From Adiantum capillus-veneris (lineage: Eukaryota > Streptophyta > Polypodiopsida > Polypodiales > Pteridaceae): 64,000 nt of DNA. Location of the stretch: contig CM043958.1 in assembly GCA_014529385.2 (NCBI GenBank), forward strand, positions 143,304,734-143,368,733, given 5' to 3'. Each line of letters begins with the position of its first letter. Position 1 is the first letter of the stretch. The notes below the pieces were generated by a model. That model was not told the DNA's origin, made no database searches, and was given only the letters and a program-made list of their open reading frames with translations. Both the position numbers and the translations under genes were made by a program. Positions 44,151-56,329 of this stretch are shown here, one piece after another.

Positions 44151-45380
44151 CAACTTTTGTTCAAGGCAATAATCTCAGATCTCTGTACGGAGTCCGCAAC
44201 AAAACCGCTTAGTCTATCTTTAAAGGTGACCTTCTTAAATGAAGAGCTTGGTAGAAAAGAGTCCCAAAACCACTCACAATAAGCGACCAAAGAATCTCTC
44301 TTGGTCATCCGACGATGGTTCCAAGCGGTTCTTACATCCCGTTCGTACTCCTGGCTCAGCCAAGAAGAAATAAAGAGCCTTTAAAATTTCAACCACTTGA
44401 ATGGAGCTTCTTTCCTCAGAAGAAGAGTGGACCACCATGTTCGAGCATTTCCTTTGAGAAAAGATGTAGCCCTCCTAATCTTGGAGTGCTTTGAGTAATG
44501 CCCTCTAGAGAAGGCTATGTCAAACTGTTGGATGAAGGCCACAGCCCTCGGAGCATCTCGGAATCCAGAAAAGGATTCAAATTTTATTGACTGTCCACCA
44601 CCTTTAAATTCTCTTGTTTTCTTGCTCGTGTCTTTGAGGAAGTCATATTGGTTGGCTCTGTAGAAGTGCTTCTTCTTTGCATAAAACATATGGTCATCGG
44701 AGTCTGAAGTGTCAGAGGATGACTCCTCTATAGAGCTATCGAAAACTAGGCGGAATCTGAGTTTCTTTGCCTTTTTCTTGCCCTTTCGGAAGCTTTGATT
44801 TTTGCTTCTCTTTTTGCCCTTTCTGTCCTCCTCGCTCGAGTCAGAAGAGCTAGAAGAACTGTCAGAAGAAGTGGAAGAAGAAGAACTGGGTAGTCCTTTA
44901 AAGGGTACACGCTTCTTCTGCTTTCTTGACGGCCCAAATAACTAGGGTAGTTAGTCTCCTTCTTGCGCTTTTCCAATGCCTTTTTTGGATTGATTCCTCG
45001 TGTCCAAAAGCTGACTGATCTGAGTGTGAACCAGCTCTTGAAGTTCTTGTTCTGTAAACATCCTCGGAGAAGGAGGTTTCTTGATTGCTAGTTTGATTGG
45101 TGGTTTGGTGGCTTTCTGCCACTGGGTGTGCACTTCAGCGATGGATCGCTGAGACAAAAATTTTGCAAACTGAGGGTCTTTCGCAAGCTTGATCATCTGT
45201 TCTGTGCACTCATCAACCTGCTGTCGACGTTGCATCTCTTGAAGTTCATACTGAGTAGGCGGAGGTGGCCCATACTCTTCTTCTGTTAATTTGTTTAAAT
45301 CTTCTGCGTGGTCTCCTCTCGTCGCAACAGTTGCAGAAGAATTTGACTGATTCTTTTCGAAATTCATAAGTGTCGTGAAA
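44093..45380 (-). pseudogene. gag of Ty3/gypsy element H
   Basis: It starts near 45370 (MNFEKNQSNSSATV), then KDPQFAKFLSQRSIAEVHTQWQ, a Ser/Lys-rich linker, and the capsid block IKFESFSGFRDAPRAVAF, FIQQFDIAFSRG, KGNARTWWSTLLL, then MTKRDSLVAYCEWFWDSF to RSEIIALNK, all homologous to G gag. Frameshifts lie at about 44940, 44700 and 44380. The copy ends abruptly near 44150 against LINE sequence; no knuckle or pol remains. Confidence 0.8.
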
Positions 45381-45410
45381 TAAGGGATGGAAGCCGTGCT
45401 CTGATACCAC

Positions 45411-45990
45411 TGTAACAAACTTGGACACCCCAAGTCAATATTTTACCGCGACACAACAGAGATTCACTTTAAATTAATTTACAGATCACAAGAGAGTTGA
45501 CACGGCCCGACGTAGTTCCATGCCAAGAGTTATTGGCCCCAAAGAGTGGCGCCCCTTTTGGTATTTATTTTTATATGAATCTTTGAGCAAAGTACAACTG
45601 AGCCCGCAGGTGCTCGCTCTTGGACTTTGCGTCCAGATGCTATGAGAAGTGAGCCCCTAAGGCCACTTATAAACATTACAAGGGATACTAAAAGCAGAGC
45701 CCCAAAAGCTCTCAAAATCAAAAGCAATAATCTCCAAAAGCTATTGGTCCCAAAAGCTTGCAGAAAAGGCATCAGCGTTATTTGCGAAAATCCGTACAGG
45801 TTGCCACATCATCACTTGTCAGCACAAATTGTGAAATGCTGTACGCTATTGCCATGTCAGCACAGCCAGCGCGTATCGTAGAAATCCGTACCGCCACGAC
45901 AGCTTGTCGGTGTTTTTTTTTGGCGTCTGTATTGGATGCCACGTCACCATGCGTGTCTCGGTCGCTCTGCCACGTCATCAGTTTGTGACA
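45411..45990 (-). repeat. 5' LTR of element H with primer binding site
   Basis: On the minus strand it runs from TGTCACAAACTGATGACG to GTTTGTTACA (580 bp), followed by the primer site GTGGTATCAGAGC at 45398-45410. It shares end sequences with the G LTR and the GGCCCCAAAGAGTGGCGCC block at about 45535. The bases after it, AAAAT, would be the target duplication, but the other end of H is lost. Confidence 0.85.
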
Positions 45991-46559
45991 AAAATCCATG
46001 TAGGTCAAAAGTACTCGCCTAGGACACTTTTCTCCGCATTTTGGAAGCTTTACGGTGAGCTGTAGGTTAATTTCTCCGTGCTGTAATTTTTTGTTTTGCC
46101 ACTAGATGCCTTCAGTCCTGTACATGCATCCCAAGGCCTTTCCAAGGCTCCCCTTGGCGATTCCTTGCAGCTTAGGTGCGAAACCCTAAACTTGCAAAAA
46201 AACACAGCATTCTGTAGTTCTCTATTTTGGACCGTTTCCAACGGAGAGAACACGTCTACACATGTCTCGGATGCTTCCGCATGCAATGTGACAATTCCCC
46301 TTCGAATCAGGCGAGTTTTCACGCGAGCCGATTTTGCAATCCTTCGCGATGGAAGTGCGCGTACTTGTGGGGGATTAGCAATTAGCTAATCCGGTTCTTG
46401 TTCAGATGGCTCTTGCCTTGGCAAACGCGCATAAACCCTGAGAACTGTACATGGTCAACTGAGTAGCCCATCTAGTGGGGCATTACCATATGTGCCAAAG
46501 GGGAGAGAGAGATACGCAAGAGCAAGTCATCTCATTGCGTGAGACAAGGGAGAAGGCAA
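45991..46559 (-). other. LTR-like sequence related to the solo LTR at 31838
   Basis: The right part (GGCTCTTGCCT...CTGTACAT...GTGGGGCAT...GGGGAGAGAGAGA, 46410-46515) matches the right part of the 31838-32578 solo LTR in order. The left part shares ACATGTCTCGG-type sequence. Boundaries could not be set; it may be another LTR inserted in, or belonging to, the F LTR. Confidence 0.4.
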
Positions 46560-47013
46560 GCTTTCCATTAAAGCTGTGATCACCTGCACCCACTACTCAC
46601 CCACACACTGTAAAGCACAACGAGTTGCAAATCAGTCTCCTCTCTCAATTTGGGTGCCCCCTCTTCTGGTTGAAAGTGGCAAATTGTTGCAGAGCTGCCA
46701 TGTGTTTAGTTTGCCTCTTTAGAGTTAATTCCAAGTACCCACCGACTTATAAGTGTAGCGAGGGGCCTAAATGACTTTGAATTGAACCTAGGCACCCTTT
46801 TACTGCTCGGGTTCCAGTGCCGACTGACCCGACCATCTCGTGGCAACCTGCCCTTCCTGACTGCGGGCTGATACTCTCGATCGTCGATCATTTCACATTG
46901 GCCATGCAATGTCCGGCCATTTGTGACTTCAAGAAGAGGGTCCCAAAAATTAAATAAAAATCATTGGAAAGAAACCAACAACTAAGGTTAGCAGTTGTCA
47001 CGAGGACGTGACA
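46560..47013 (-). repeat. 3' LTR of Ty3/gypsy element F (D-family)
   Basis: On the minus strand it begins TGTCACGTCCTCGTGACA right after the purine tract TTTCAAGAGGGGGT (47014-47027) and parallels the D LTR at 15483-15950 over most of its length. The left end is uncertain. Confidence 0.7.
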
Positions 47014-48450
47014 ACCCCCTCTTGAAATAGCAAACGTCCTCGATTGCATGCCATATATCCATGCCATTGATGATCTTGTGTTGTCAGCACGATTTTTTCA
47101 TCGCATGTACCCGCAAGAAACGTCATAACACATAGATACAAATGACTTAATGAGACCTTCATACCTTTGTCATTTCCATCTATGATAGCAGTGAGCATAA
47201 TACCTTTAACACTTGAAGAGCAATGTACACTTCTATTGCACTGATTCCGTATGTACATTTGATGTGCTAGCTCCAACTTACCCCTCCTTTGCACACGTTG
47301 GGTTGGGGCATACGTAGGTTGTAACCCAAAGGCCCCAAGGTAGAGCTGCAATACATTTGGTGACTCTGGAAGTTCATGCTCTTCCATCCACTTTTCATCC
47401 ATAGGTGGATAGTTCTTGAACTTCACCAAATACCGTCTTGCAACCTATCTCTTAACTTTTCTTTCTTTATGTGCCAAAATCTGCTCAGGTACCAAGATCT
47501 TATCAAGTTCATCGACTTTTGGTTGATCTTCCTGTGGCATATCTTCTGGCACATCACCCACAAAGGGTCTTAGAAGACTCATGTGAAACACATTATGAAT
47601 CTTCCAAGTGTCAGGCAATTTCAACCTATAAGCAACATAGCTGATCTGATCAAGCACTTGAAAATGCCCATAGTAATACATGCTGAGCTTAGAAAACAAA
47701 CTTTCCTTGCCCTTCATCTTCTTTAACCTTGCCTTTTCAAACCATAAAAGTACCCAATCACCAAGTGAAAACAGTAAGTCAGGACGGTGAAGGATCAACA
47801 ACTCTTTTTTCCTTTGCCTGAGTCTTCTCCAAGGCAACTTTGATTTTATTATACATTTCATCCATGTTTTCAACATATCGATCTGCCTCAATGATCTTGT
47901 GCTTTGTATGCAAAAAGGGAGGAACCTTTTTACCACCTTCAACAATCTCAAAAGGTGCCTTGAAGAATGCACCGTATTGTTGTACACATACTCAAGCATA
48001 GGCAAATACTATTCCCACTTTCCCTTAGTATCTGACAAATAACATTTCCAAGCATTAGAATTAGCCTCTTCGACTGTCCATCAGTTGTCGATGAAACAAA
48101 GACGAAAACATGAGCGTAGTGCCCATGTTCTCAAATAATCTCTCTAAAACAAACTCATCATGTGAGGATCACGATCACTGACAATCGATTGTGGCATACC
48201 ATGGTAGTTAAACACATTGTACATGAACAATCGTGCCATCTTATCAGATTTTATCTTCTTCCTGACAGGAATGAAATGGGCCTGCTAGCTGAACCTGCAA
48301 ATAATGGTCCATATATCATCATTCCCTATTGGCGTTCTTGGAAGATCAAAGATATTATCCATAGCACTGCTTTCCCATGGCTTATCTCGAATCGGCAGTT
48401 TGTCTTTCAAGAAAGTGGTAGCCTTTTTGACCTTAGAGGCCTTTGTAAAA
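47014..48450 (-). pseudogene. Element F: integrase and chromodomain relic
   Basis: Reading the minus strand from 48430: KDKLPIRDKPWESSAMDNIF (first catalytic Asp), GNDDIWTIICRFS, HFIPVRKKIKSDKMA, SIVSDRDPHMMSLF (second Asp), then VYNNTVHSS, WFEKARLKKMKGKESLF, HNVFHMSLL, and a chromodomain (ILVPEQILAH, VKFKNYPPMDEKWMEEHEL) with about 40 extra residues. Upstream RT is missing and several frames alternate. The order and the polypurine tract fit the 3' half of a chromovirus of the D family. Confidence 0.75.
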
Positions 48451-48789
48451 TTCCCTCTTGCGTAAGTTGTGATACACGTTTGCTAGAGCACCCCTTTTTG
48501 AGGCCTCACCCTAGGATATGTAAAGAGAGGACTCGCTACTTTTGATGCTGTGTTGGTGGTCTATTTGGATTAGTTCAATGATCGGTTTATGAACATAGTT
48601 GCTTAGTCATACTTTTTATGCCTTAGTTTTTGATTTTGAGATCATTTTTTTTAAATTTTCAGTTAAGATTTCACTTTAATTACAAAGGAAACTCTATCTG
48701 ATTTTTTCCCAAATAAATCACAATAGTCTTTTGGTCTTTTTGCCATATTTATCTCTTGCAATTCTGGCCTATTTTTCTAAAAAAGATAT
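48451..48789. other. AT-rich spacer
   Basis: No gene or repeat was recognised between the truncated element F and the copia gag relic. Confidence 0.3.
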
Positions 48790-50130
48790 CTATAACATCA
48801 AGAAGTTTGATGGCATGAAATTCTCTATATGGAAAGAGTAGATTCAAGATATTCGATCCAAATAGATAAATTGGAGCGATTCCTTGAGCATCAAGAGGCA
48901 GATGGCTTCACGGATGCCTAATGGAAAGCACTTGATACCAAAGCTAGATCCACTATTCTTTTCTATCTTGTAGAGTTAGTGTATTCCACTATTGTTAGTG
49001 AAACTACTTCTAAAACCTTATGGGATAAATTGTGTAGTACATATGAGAGCAAGAGTTCAAGTAGTAATAAGGTTTACTTTATGAAAAAGCTATTTGAGCT
49101 TCATATGAAAGGTGGCATAGTTTTTGGATATCTAAATGAGTTCAATATAATCTTCAATTAGTTCATGTCACAGCTTGGAGGGTGTACTATTCAGAACCCC
49201 CCTATAAAACATGTGTCTGTGGGGTAATTCAAAACCCCCTTTTTGACATGTTTGAATGTATAAAACGGCCCTTTATTTTATTTTATTTTTTCAAAATAGA
49301 ATATAAAAATAACTTTTGCTAATGTATCTGTTAATTTGCCCAAAATTCTTGCATCAAAAAACCCCCCATACCGAACTCATGTACTACATTAATATGATTA
49401 CAGATTGCACCCTCCGAGTGTCAGAAAGACTCAATTTTGATGAGAAGACGTAGTCTATCTTCTTGTTGTGCTCATACCCTTCCATGGAATACTTTTTGCA
49501 CAACCATGAGTAAATCTATGTATAAGGAAAAGTTAGCCTACGATGATATAATTGGTAGTTTTCTCATTGAAGAGATTCACATGAAATCTATTGATCCTAC
49601 AAGAGTGGTGATGCATATGCTAGCTTACAAAAGTAGTAAGATTGCACTTACAATCAAACCAAATCTAAGGATACCAAGATTCTTGTTAGCAAGTCTCGTG
49701 GTTCCATGCACAATGTAGAGTGCTATTATTGTCATAAGAAGGGACATGTGAAGAAAGATGGTAGACCAACATAGCGCAACAAGAAGTCTAATGATAGTAA
49801 GAGGTTGCTAGTGACGCAAAGGACAAGGTTAAGCTTGAGGAGATCAATGTGGTTGATTCTAACACCAATGTTTCAAAAAATTTGGTATTCACAATGGATC
49901 TTAGCATGGATGCTCTTGTCACAAAGGATTCCACGTTTGCACATAATTGGGGCTTTGGATTTTGGTGCACGCTTACTTGTTACAAAACATAGAGATCGTT
50001 TCTCTACTTACGCAAATAATCAAGGCAATGAATCTTGGAGAATCTTATGTCCTTTATATAGTTGGTGTCGGAGACATCAAGTTGGTGTGGAATAATATTA
50101 GACACATAGTTTATGTTACACAATGTCAAA
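48790..50130 (+). pseudogene. Ty1/copia gag and protease relic
   Basis: KKFDGMKFSIWKE at about 48798 is the copia gag start. The frame 48979-49161 (SKTLWDKLCSTYESKS, YFMKKLFELHMKGG, YLNEFNIIF) is the UBN2-type capsid. After an inserted segment (about 49175-49417) it resumes as LNFDEKTQSIFLLCSYPSMEY. A knuckle reads ECYYCHKKGHVKKD at about 49719-49760, with the last Cys lost. A decayed protease follows (about 49950-50130, ending VWNNIRHIVYV). Many stops and shifts; integrase and RT are absent. Confidence 0.75.
49175..49417. mobile_element. Possible MITE in the copia gag
   Basis: The segment interrupts the capsid frame and has short inverted ends, GGAGGGTGTA at the left and TGCACCCTCC at the right. 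The interior is AT-rich and non-coding with CCCCC-rich blocks near both ends. A target duplication could not be fixed. Confidence 0.35.
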
Positions 50131-52131
50131 GACACATACCCAAGCTAGCAAATGCTACAAATGGGAGTGCGGAGTGCCCTAAAAATATCAAGAATAACAT
50201 AATACAAACTACTAAACTAACATATCTGCATACTTGGCGCATATCATGTACACATAATCGAGCTATACACAAACAAAGAGAGAGAGAGAGAGAGAGAGAG
50301 AGCATGTGCGCATGCACCTCCTAGAGTGGAGTGCTACATGGGAATGGCAAGAGAGAAGAGAGGAGAGGAGAGAAAACTAACACAAACATTGCATTCAATC
50401 TCTCTCCGTGCAAGAGTGAGCATTTTTTTCTTACACGTATTTAATTATAGATTTTTTGAATGTTAAAAAATGACGTAATGATGATCATAGCTCATAAAGA
50501 GCACTTGAATAATAAAACATACATAAATGTGATATCCTTTCGTATAGTCTATTAATTGCTAATGCTTTTGCCACTTGTCTGTTGCAATAAATAAAAATTA
50601 TCAATTTCCATTACACATCTCTCCGTTAGAAAGCAATTGTCGTAAGTTGCTATAATAAGAACTTGCAAATCAGACTTGTCAGAAAAAACAATGATTATCA
50701 TTCTGCGTTAGAAATATCATAAGGTAATTGTTTATCGGATTCCTTAGTTACACCAAAGTTCTTCCATTTTATATTATACTCGGGTAACATAATCATACTA
50801 GGGACAATGGTGGCCAAACATTGTAGCATGATTTTGTGATCAGTGCTGCTTCATCCGACGAATTTATACCAATGAAACGTGCTACCTAAATCGACGAATC
50901 TGCATAAATGCTATCTAAATCGATGGATTTGCATTTAGTTTTGTGTTGCTTCAATCGACAAATCTACACTCGTGTTGTCCAAATTAGCTAATCTACATCA
51001 AGACAAGCATTTATACATTGCCTAAATATGTGAATTTGTGTGCACGTGACCAATGGACTAGACAACGCATAAAAACACAAAACATTTATTACCTATTGGT
51101 ACCAAATTGGAGGAGTTTGAACGATAGAGCAAGATTTCTCGAACGAACTATAAACTGAGAAAAACCAACCTTTCAAACAATACAACTTGCATACCATTAT
51201 CTCCTATGTGCACATGTTGGTAATACTTAATGTAGCATGAGAATTCCAAAAGGTAGCAAATAATTCTCTCTCTCTCTCTCTCTCACTCTCTCTCTCTCTC
51301 TCTCTCTCTCATTCATGGACACACAATGTCGCTTGTGAAAATTCACCCTCGCATCATATTTTGAGTTGCTATACTTGAGGAAACCAACAAAGAAAAGTGC
51401 CTCTTTTTTTTACTATGATCATAGACATTGCTAGACTCTAAAGAGTTTAGGATAGTGATAGATCATGGTAATAGATGCACATGGCCATGATAGGAATATT
51501 TTTACATTATCTAAAGTGTTTGTTTACGGCCACATCTCCGTACACAAAGATGAATGGTGCTTTCAATTGAGTAGTGAATTGAACACAACTAGTATATGCT
51601 ACAAAAGAGGAATCATTACTTGCTTTTATGCGTGCACTTAGTAAAGATTGTCAGATACATCTATTATCTCATGGCATAAGAGATCAATGGAGCCAATTTT
51701 ATTTAGTTAATATTTAGACAAGCGGTGGTACAGAGAAGTAATGTGACTTGAATTTGGAAGAAGCTAATTTTCCAAACATTGGAACACCTGCTTTTAGATG
51801 CACCTTCAAATGGCAACACACCTCTCCCTCCCCTCTCAAAAACACTTTTATCCTATTTGCTATATAGTGTGAATTGCTAAGGAGATTGCAGAAGGTGATT
51901 ATTGACCAATGAGAGCACAATTAGCATGGAATGATGGGTAAGTGTCTATGTCTCGTTTGAAGTGAGGGAATGGAAGCACACGTTGCAGAAGAGGTACCCT
52001 GTCAGCACCCCATCTAAACCTAACTTTACAGCTTAAATTGCAAAGTGGTCTCTCTCTCTCTCTCTCAAAATCTTGCTAGAAAAATCTTTGACGTCTCTTG
52101 GGATTGTTCCTTCAACGTTAAAAACTTCTCC

Positions 52132-52207
<76 letters not shown>

Positions 52208-52722
52208 ATGAAATCTAATGCTCCTTAAATTCGTGATCGTGTAGGAGTGAGTGTAAGGAGCTTGTTGCTTTTTGCCATGATTATCAGACTTCATAACAAG
52301 CATCGCGAGGGAAGGCTATAGAGAGTGAACGGGACGGTGGCGGAGGGAAAACGGAATGACTTGCACATAACAACTAGGTAGGACGTCGTCAATGTAACAT
52401 GCCACAAAAATTCTCAAAATATGTGGTGTTGTCTGCGTTGGGCATCTAAGGAAAGGAAATGTGAGATGTCAATTTCAACTGGTAGGCGAGGAGGAGGAGG
52501 TTCATGAGGTGGTGGTGGGTTTAGATGAGGAGGTAGAGTGCTGTTAGCTATCGATAAGACTCACGATATGGTTGGCGATCTTGAGGTTCTACAATATCTC
52601 TCAATAAAGCAATCGCTTCAACGACTCCTTTTGCTGTAAAATTATCTGAGCTTTGCCAAATTCTTTTAGCAGATTGTGCATCTCTTCGCTTTTGCTTGAC
52701 CCTTCAAACGCGTTATGCCTGC

Positions 52723-52759
<37 letters not shown>

Positions 52760-53065
52760 GTTCAAAACCTACGCAGGTGAGGAAGCCTCCCCTTGGGCGA
52801 AGGGCAGTAGGGAGCGTTACCACCAGCTCTGCCCCTCCCCTCTTCTCGAGTAGTTAGCCCTGCATTGTTTGCAACCGCAGTCGCTTGTGTGGCGCTCAAG
52901 ATGGATCTGCTGACCTACTGCACTATTGTAGCAACAATTAGGGTCTACAGATAATCGACAGTAGACTAGTGCCCCGCAACAAACTTTCTTTGCCACACAG
53001 AGAGTCATACTCTACCTTATTGATTGGCCTCAACAAAGAGTGCCATCACACCACCAATTTTCAAC
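50131..53065. other. Non-coding region with many microsatellites
   Basis: No gene was recognised. It contains (AG)n at 50278-50302, (CT)n at about 51266-51311 and 52132-52155, (AC)n at 52156-52206 directly after the latter, and (CT)n at about 52730-52760. The 50830-51010 stretch repeats words like ATCGA(C/T)GAATCTGCAT several times at about 40-45 bp spacing. Confidence 0.4.
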
Positions 53066-53773
53066 ATGACATCCAAGGGTATCAACACCCCGAAAACCCT
53101 ACGGTGAAGCTTTGCTTCCATTTTGGCGGCTCCAAGGAAAACAGATCGCATCAGGCAACTTTAGGTAGCTCTTGATCGAGTCTTGGAAGAAAACCGTGAC
53201 CTCAAAGCACGTCTTGTCACGCTCGAGGCATGAGTCAACTCTATGATTGGCCTTGCCACCAACAAGGTAAAGGAAGTGGAAGCCAAATTCATCGAAGCTC
53301 ACACAGTCACGCTCGCCAAAGCGGAGACGTGTGAAAACGGAGCTTCAAGAACGACATCTCCAAGAAGAAAATTCCCTCAAAGTTCGTATTGGAGGGCTAC
53401 CCTTAACATGGAATAGTGCAAAGAGAACTTCTCCGAGTGCATCAACTTCCTCAATGAGACCCTCAAGCCAATCCATGCCGACCATGATGATGTAGAAGTC
53501 ATCATCAACAAGCACAATACCAAGCCTACACCGAGTGGTCATGCCATCCTCGAGTTTGGGAGCAAAGAGGGAGAACTACAATTACTCCAACAATCATGTC
53601 TCCTAAAAGACACCGTATTTTGGATTGCCAAAGAACTCACTCCAACACAAGTCAAACGTAAAGGTGAAGAGCTCAAAAAAGTGCATGCGGCACGAGCCAA
53701 AGGCAACTGGGCAGTATATCGTGGAGGGAAGGTAGGAATTTCGATCTCCGAAAACATTCCACCATACTGCTAG
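53066..53773 (+). pseudogene. L1-type LINE ORF1-like protein relic
   Basis: From ATG 53066 the frame gives a short basic start, then a coiled coil (RVLEENRDLKARLVTLEA, VKEVEAKFIEAH). Two compensating shifts at about 53331 and 53410 include LQERHLQEENSLKVRIGGLP, which looks like the junction from coiled coil to RRM. The last 118 codons (53417-53770) are open and contain HAILEFGSKEGEL, KDTVFWIAKELTPTQVKRKG and NWAVYRGGKVGI, resembling the C-terminal domain of L1 ORF1 RNA-binding proteins. Stops at about 53105, 53159 and 53231 show it is dead. The assignment rests on motif order, not on a database search. Confidence 0.5.
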
Positions 53774-54012
53774 ATACTACCCCCTAGCATAGTAGGTCTC
53801 CCCTCTTTTATTTTGTATTTTTGAAGTGTATTTTTGAATTGCATCCTAAGGTTGTCATCCATAAGCCACTAGATCCTATCTACCCTTACCGACCCTTGTG
53901 TCATCCAACCCCAGTGTAACAACCATTATGCCCTCTCTTGATGGGAGAAGACACCCTTTGTACATATGTTTTTGTTCCCATGGGTCATATGTGACCTTCC
54001 GAGGACGATAAA

Positions 54013-54051
<39 letters not shown>

Positions 54052-54117
54052 CATGAGGTCCATCATAAAGTCGGATCTCCATCTGATTTATTCATTGGCT
54101 TTAGGCATCTACATGAT

Positions 54118-54165
<48 letters not shown>

Positions 54166-55344
54166 GCTTGAACGGATGAAGCCAGGTTGAAAGAGCCCAA
54201 ACTCAATCTGCGGCACTGCAGACTAATTTGGAGGGATTTCAAACCTCAAGAAAATGGGTGTTGACTTCTTAATCTAAGTGCATGGGGCGTTTAGTGCTAG
54301 AAAAAAACTTCTTCCCAAAAACTTGGCAAGCTTGCACGTGAGAAATTTTAGAGGTAAATTCATAAAATTTTGAGGTTTTTACACTACATTTCTCTAAATT
54401 TTTACCTATATTTTTTTCTAGTATTGGCAGCGTTTAAAAATGTTGCACCTTGTTGAGTTATCATCCATGGGAATCAACCTACCGCATACAATGGGGCAAT
54501 TTAAAATGTCATACCTTGTTGCGATCTTTGTGATGGGCATCAACCTACCGCATACACACCCAATATGTTTACAATGGTGATTAAGAAATGATCATCAAGA
54601 GCAGAATTTGTGAGGATTGCTCGAGAGGCACATTTACCATTCTATACCTTTCACACCATGCCTTCTTTTTGACATTGCTAGCTTCCTTTCGTGATGGAAT
54701 TTTTTGGTACTTATTTTGGTACCAAGTCTTAGCAAAGTAAACTAGGTACTTATAATATTGAAAGAAAAATCTATAGATTTTGAGAGAAGACTCGCTTAAT
54801 CCTTAGCATCACACTTTGATTTCATATTTTGGTTTTATTTTCTAAAGGCATGCCCCTCCTACTGGCGCTCTATAAAACCATAATGAAAAGATGCATGTGT
54901 CAGGGGAAGGGGCATGAATTGTAAGCTTATTTGGGTGGTGTAAGCTTTATAACAAGAATTTGCCAATTTAGGCGAGACCCATGCCGATCCATGTTGGCTC
55001 AGAGTGTCTTGAACGAATCTTTTTATTGAAGTAATGAATATCCTAGAGCCTAGTATCAAAAGGCATGATGAAATGTGAGATAACTTCCATGGATAGCTCT
55101 TGAACTTGTGCTACTCATTGCTGCGATCTTTGAACTAGCACTGTGACCCCCCCCATTCACGAACCGATTTGACCACACATACACACAATAAAATACTTGC
55201 TAAGACCTATACCTATCAAACATGGCAAAGAAACCACCACAAAATGGAGAGGACAATGTACAACAGATTTTGATGTAGCCTAGCTTTTTTTGGATTAGAG
55301 TTATTGAAACCAATTGGATTTAGGCTTTCAAAATAGCAAATGTT
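53774..55344. other. Non-coding stretch with two (CT)n tracts
   Basis: (CT)n at about 54017-54047 and 54119-54162. No gene was recognised. It could be downstream LINE sequence, but no RT motif was seen on either strand. Confidence 0.35.
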
Positions 55345-55400
55345 TTTTTCCAAAAAAGATCCTTCAATTAGTTAATTAAAACTGCGTAACGCAATAATTG
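55345..55400 (-). repeat. LINE 3' tail fragment (minus strand)
   Basis: TTTTTTTCCAAAAAAGATCCTTCAATTAGTTAAT parallels the LINE end at 36190-36235 (T run, AAAAAGATCCTTCTATTAGTTAAT), so a second, short LINE copy ends here. Confidence 0.5.
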
Positions 55401-56329
55401 CTGCTTCTATATTGTTTTTGCTCCACATAAGACCGCACGCCGGCGGTGCTCCTAGGTACCCCTTTTTTTTTGACAAATTTTTCTTTTTCATTAGCAAAGC
55501 TGTATAGAGCACGGCACGTACGGGAGAGCGGGAGAGAGAGGGGTAGTGGGGTTGGCGAGCGGGGTGATGAGATTAGCGGGGCACAACAGTTCCAACGGGA
55601 GGGTATCCATCCCTCAGACATCCTATCCGATAGGTCCAACTTGCATTTGCCCCGGGCTTTAACGTCAGCTTGGGCTTCATCTACTATAACTGCAGCTCAG
55701 TCTCACGTCCTCTTCTTCTTCGTGCTTCTTAGGAGTTTGTACAGCTTGCATTTGCACCTGCCTTTGTCTGTCATTATTGTAGCTACGGCTCTCAATCTTC
55801 TCCTTCATGCAAAAGCAGGCCTTGTTGTCAGCGAAAAAACTCCCAAGATAGGCTTCAAATGGGAGTTTTGCACACATGCAAGGCTAGTATTATGTTCGAC
55901 CAGATATGTGGCCTCACAATGGGAGCCGACTAGGGCTTGATAATAGTCTGGAATGCATTAGAGCAGGAGTGGAAGGAGGAGGAGGAGACATTGCAGCATT
56001 AAGAGGGGGCTAGTAAATAAATCGTTCAGAGGATGTTCTTGAGAAGGTGAGCAAATAAATTGCCAAAGCATAGGAGAGAGGAGGCATAGTAGCTTTTAGA
56101 GGGAACCCTTCAAGGAGAGCAACTGAGAAATGCCTAAATTATAAAATTTTCACGACACCACACCTTAGCTAAATATCAAAACATTAAATATTAAAGTCTA
56201 GTTGCTAAAGTACGAGGGAGAAGTGAGATGTAGGTACCCCACTTTAGCAAAAAGACTAAATGGAAGTAAAAATTGCTCAGTTTTTTGCTTGCTCAAAATC
56301 GGGGTTTGGTACAACTCGACTTATTTAAG
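55401..56329. other. Region with an unsupported 164-codon ORF
   Basis: A plus frame at 55446-55940 has no recognisable motif and begins in a T-run that could be another LINE tail (55463-55472). Nothing else was recognised. Confidence 0.3.

Noticed and set aside
55446-55940. 164-codon plus-strand ORF as a membrane protein
   Set aside because: Hydrophobic patches come from T-rich sequence; there is no recognisable family and it starts in a T-run.
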